64,000 nucleotides of DNA from positions 186,001-250,000 of the forward strand of contig NZ_JASMWN010000004.1 of NCBI RefSeq assembly GCF_032595355.1, in the 5' to 3' direction. The DNA is from Sedimentitalea todarodis. GTDB lineage: Bacteria > Pseudomonadota > Alphaproteobacteria > Rhodobacterales > Rhodobacteraceae. The position numbers and the translations under genes were made by a program. The notes under the pieces were generated by a model, which ran no database searches, had not been told where the DNA came from, and worked only from the letters and a program-made list of their open reading frames with translations. Shown here piece after piece: positions 62,298-64,000 of this stretch. Position 1 is the stretch's first letter. Every line of letters begins with the position of its first letter.

Positions 62298-63712
62298 GTG
62301 CCACAGAAGGTTGCGGGCACCACTTCGTCCGGTTCAGGCGGCCGCGCCAGATCTGCGTGCTCTGGCTGATCATCATAAGGACTGGCGAGAACCGTGTTGA
62401 GCCTGTGAAACAAGGTAAAGTCACCCTCGACCGCCGCCTCGATCATCTGCTCGATCCGGTGATTGCGCGGGATGAAGGCCGGATTCGCCCGTCGCATCAC
62501 GGCGGTCGGGTCCTGCTCGTCTTTAAGACGTGCCTGCCACGCCGATTGCCAGCCATCAAACGCGGTGGGGTCGGTGAACTGATCGCGCGCAGCATCAGTC
62601 GCCAAAGCACGGAACGTATTGGTAAAATCAGCCTGGTTTTCCGCCATCCGCGACAGCAAATCACTGATCAAGCCGGCATCTTCTGGCCGCGCATCGGTCA
62701 ATCCGATCTTGGCGCCGAACCCGGCCAGCCAATGCTGACGGATCATGCCAGGCATCGCATGCACGATCTCGGTCGCATTCTCGACCGCCGCTTCGCGATC
62801 CTCCATTTGCTGGATCAGTGCGGTGGCAAGCTGTGCCAGGTTCCAGACCGCGATATCGGGTTGATTGCTATAGGCATAACGCCCCATCCGATCGATCGAG
62901 CTGAACACCGTCGATGCGTCGTAGACGTCCATGAAGGCACAGGGACCATAGTCGATGGTTTCTCCCGAAATCGCGCAATTGTCGGTATTCATCACACCGT
63001 GGATGAACCCGACGCACATCCATCCAGCGATCAGCCGCGCCTGCGCATCGCGCACGGCCGACAGGAGCCCTATTGGCCCTTCCGCATCGGGATAGTGACG
63101 CGCGATCGCATAATCCGTCAACCGCTTCAGGCTGTTGGCATCGCTTCGCGCCGCAAAGATCTGAAAGGTGCCGACGCGCAGGTGGCTCGCGGCGACGCGG
63201 GTCAGGACCGCGCCGGGCATCGGCCCCTCGCGATAGACCGGCTCGCCGGTTTCAACCGCGGCCAGCGCGCGGGTCGTCGGGATGCCGAGTGCATGCATTG
63301 CCTCGCTGACCACATATTCACGCAGCACCGGGCCCAACCATGCGCGCCCGTCACCGCCCCGCGAATAGGGTGTACGCCCTGATCCCTTGAGCTGGATATC
63401 GCGGCGCACGCCGTCGGTGCCGACGGTTTCGCCCAGCAACACCGCCCGCCCGTCGCCAAGCTGCGGATTGTACTGGCCAAACTGGTGGCCGGAATACAGT
63501 TGCGAGATCGGTGTCGCGCCGTCAGGCAGTGTGTTTCCTGCGAATACCTGCGCCATGTCCTCGGCTTCGCCCGGTGCGATTCCCATCAGCGTTGCAAGAT
63601 CGGTATTGAACGCGATCAGCCTTGGCGCTTTGACCGGGCTTGGTGGTTGCGCGGAAAAGAATGCGCCCGGCAGGCGCGCATAACTGTTGTCAAAGGGGAT
63701 GCTAAGGGTCAT
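62294..63712 (-). CDS. selO: protein adenylyltransferase SelO (YdiU)
   Basis: A pseudokinase-fold enzyme that AMPylates proteins. The 472-residue protein has the family opening NSYARLPGAFFS, the glycine-rich QLYSGHQFGQYNPQLGDGRA loop, and MNTDNCAISGETIDYGPC in the active site. The C terminus reads ...FCGT, with cysteine at the third-from-last position where some eukaryotic and bacterial SelO proteins carry selenocysteine. Start at 63712; an earlier in-frame ATG adds 53 unlikely residues. Divergent from the cupin gene with 46 bases between starts. Confidence 0.9.
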   Translation of the reverse strand: MTLSIPFDNSYARLPGAFFSAQPPSPVKAPRLIAFNTDLATLMGIAPGEAEDMAQVFAGNTLPDGATPISQLYSGHQFGQYNPQLGDGRAVLLGETVGTDGVRRDIQLKGSGRTPYSRGGDGRAWLGPVLREYVVSEAMHALGIPTTRALAAVETGEPVYREGPMPGAVLTRVAASHLRVGTFQIFAARSDANSLKRLTDYAIARHYPDAEGPIGLLSAVRDAQARLIAGWMCVGFIHGVMNTDNCAISGETIDYGPCAFMDVYDASTVFSSIDRMGRYAYSNQPDIAVWNLAQLATALIQQMEDREAAVENATEIVHAMPGMIRQHWLAGFGAKIGLTDARPEDAGLISDLLSRMAENQADFTNTFRALATDAARDQFTDPTAFDGWQSAWQARLKDEQDPTAVMRRANPAFIPRNHRIEQMIEAAVEGDFTLFHRLNTVLASPYDDQPEHADLARPPEPDEVVPATFCGT

Positions 63713-63758
63713 GACTCCTACATAACGACCCGTGACACGATTGCCAGAGACTGCGCGC

Positions 63759-64000
63759 ATGACAGCCGACGAGATCATCACCCACCTGGGCCTTGCGCCG
63801 CATCCGGAAGGCGGCTGGTTCCGGCAGACATGGGTTGCGGAGAATTCCGGCCGACCCGGCGGCACCTGCATCTATTTCCTGCTGCAAGGCGATCAGGTCA
63901 GCCACTGGCACAGGGTTGATGCAACCGAAATCTGGCTGTTTCACGCGGGCGCGCCTCTGGTTCTTTCCATCAGCGCAAACATGGACGGCCCCGCGACTGA
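63759..64000 (+). CDS. DUF985 cupin-domain protein (3' end outside window)
   Basis: About 80 codons are visible from ATG 63759: an N-terminal helix (DEIITHLGLAPHPEGGWFR) and the start of a cupin barrel (IYFLLQGDQVSHWHRVDATEIW), which carries the two histidines of the metal site. This start is typical of DUF985. The gene runs off the end of the window, so length and completeness cannot be judged. Function not known; divergent from selO. Confidence 0.8.
   Translation, partial: MTADEIITHLGLAPHPEGGWFRQTWVAENSGRPGGTCIYFLLQGDQVSHWHRVDATEIWLFHAGAPLVLSISANMDGPAT

Overview
The window looks like chromosomal DNA from an alphaproteobacterium of the order Rhodobacterales (Roseobacter group). It is GC-rich, with mostly core genes packed on both strands and very short or overlapping gene junctions. 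Several gene sets fit this group: lptF-lptG-lptD-surA-pdxA-rsmA as one chain, a class II (B12-dependent) ribonucleotide reductase, a two-domain cold shock protein next to a DUF192 protein, a DUF4167 protein below prmC, and a Fur-type regulator without CxxC zinc motifs. The taxonomic assignment is inferred from protein character and gene order, not from a marker search. I see no prophage, insertion sequence, CRISPR array, rRNA operon or replication origin. One tRNA (tRNA-Pro, UGG) is present.

Layout. 1-8.8 kb: the end of a DUF3300 gene and a DUF2950 gene, then alkA/cobK, an MFS transporter, and a coupled leftward set of citramalate synthase, methyltransferase and a squalene/phytoene-synthase-fold protein, then cysS. 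9-14 kb: an aminotransferase, a non-pyrrolysine MttB-family methyltransferase, an EF-hand protein and an RTX protein. 14-20 kb: the large nrdJ gene with an unusually hairpin-rich 3' flank, a lipoprotein, tRNA-Pro, DUF192 and the cold shock protein. 20-28 kb: pdxH, then a rightward run fabI, lipoprotein, gpt, aminotransferase, ppiD, trpE; then ndk and a decayed MFS efflux gene. 28-35.5 kb: a YheS-like ABC-F ATPase coupled to marC, a membrane-anchored retropepsin, a DMT transporter, holC, a VOC protein and pepA.

35.6-43.2 kb is the envelope assembly operon lptF-lptG-lptD-surA-pdxA-rsmA, in which every junction overlaps by 4-10 bases. 43-50 kb holds DUF4167, prmC-prfA, a small secreted cysteine-rich protein, DUF1499, and a tightly coupled trio of an M20 amidohydrolase and two ureohydrolases that probably degrades guanidino compounds. 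50-64 kb holds mazG, a sulfotransferase-like protein, a nucleoside hydrolase, two acetyltransferases, enolase, two DMT transporters, an AbrB-type membrane protein, fur/mur, a DEAD-box helicase, a DUF533 gene with a shrunken copy beside it, an exo/endonuclease-fold protein, selO and the start of a DUF985 cupin.

Functional themes. Envelope biogenesis is strong (LptD/F/G, SurA, PpiD, lipoproteins). Cobalamin links cobK (corrin synthesis), nrdJ (B12-dependent) and possibly the MttB homologue. No clearly new multigene system is visible. The observations most worth a second look are the structured region after nrdJ, the composition break inside cysS, the tandem ureohydrolases with an M20 enzyme, the eroded DUF533 duplicate, and the two convergent gene pairs that share a palindromic CTAG as both stop codons.
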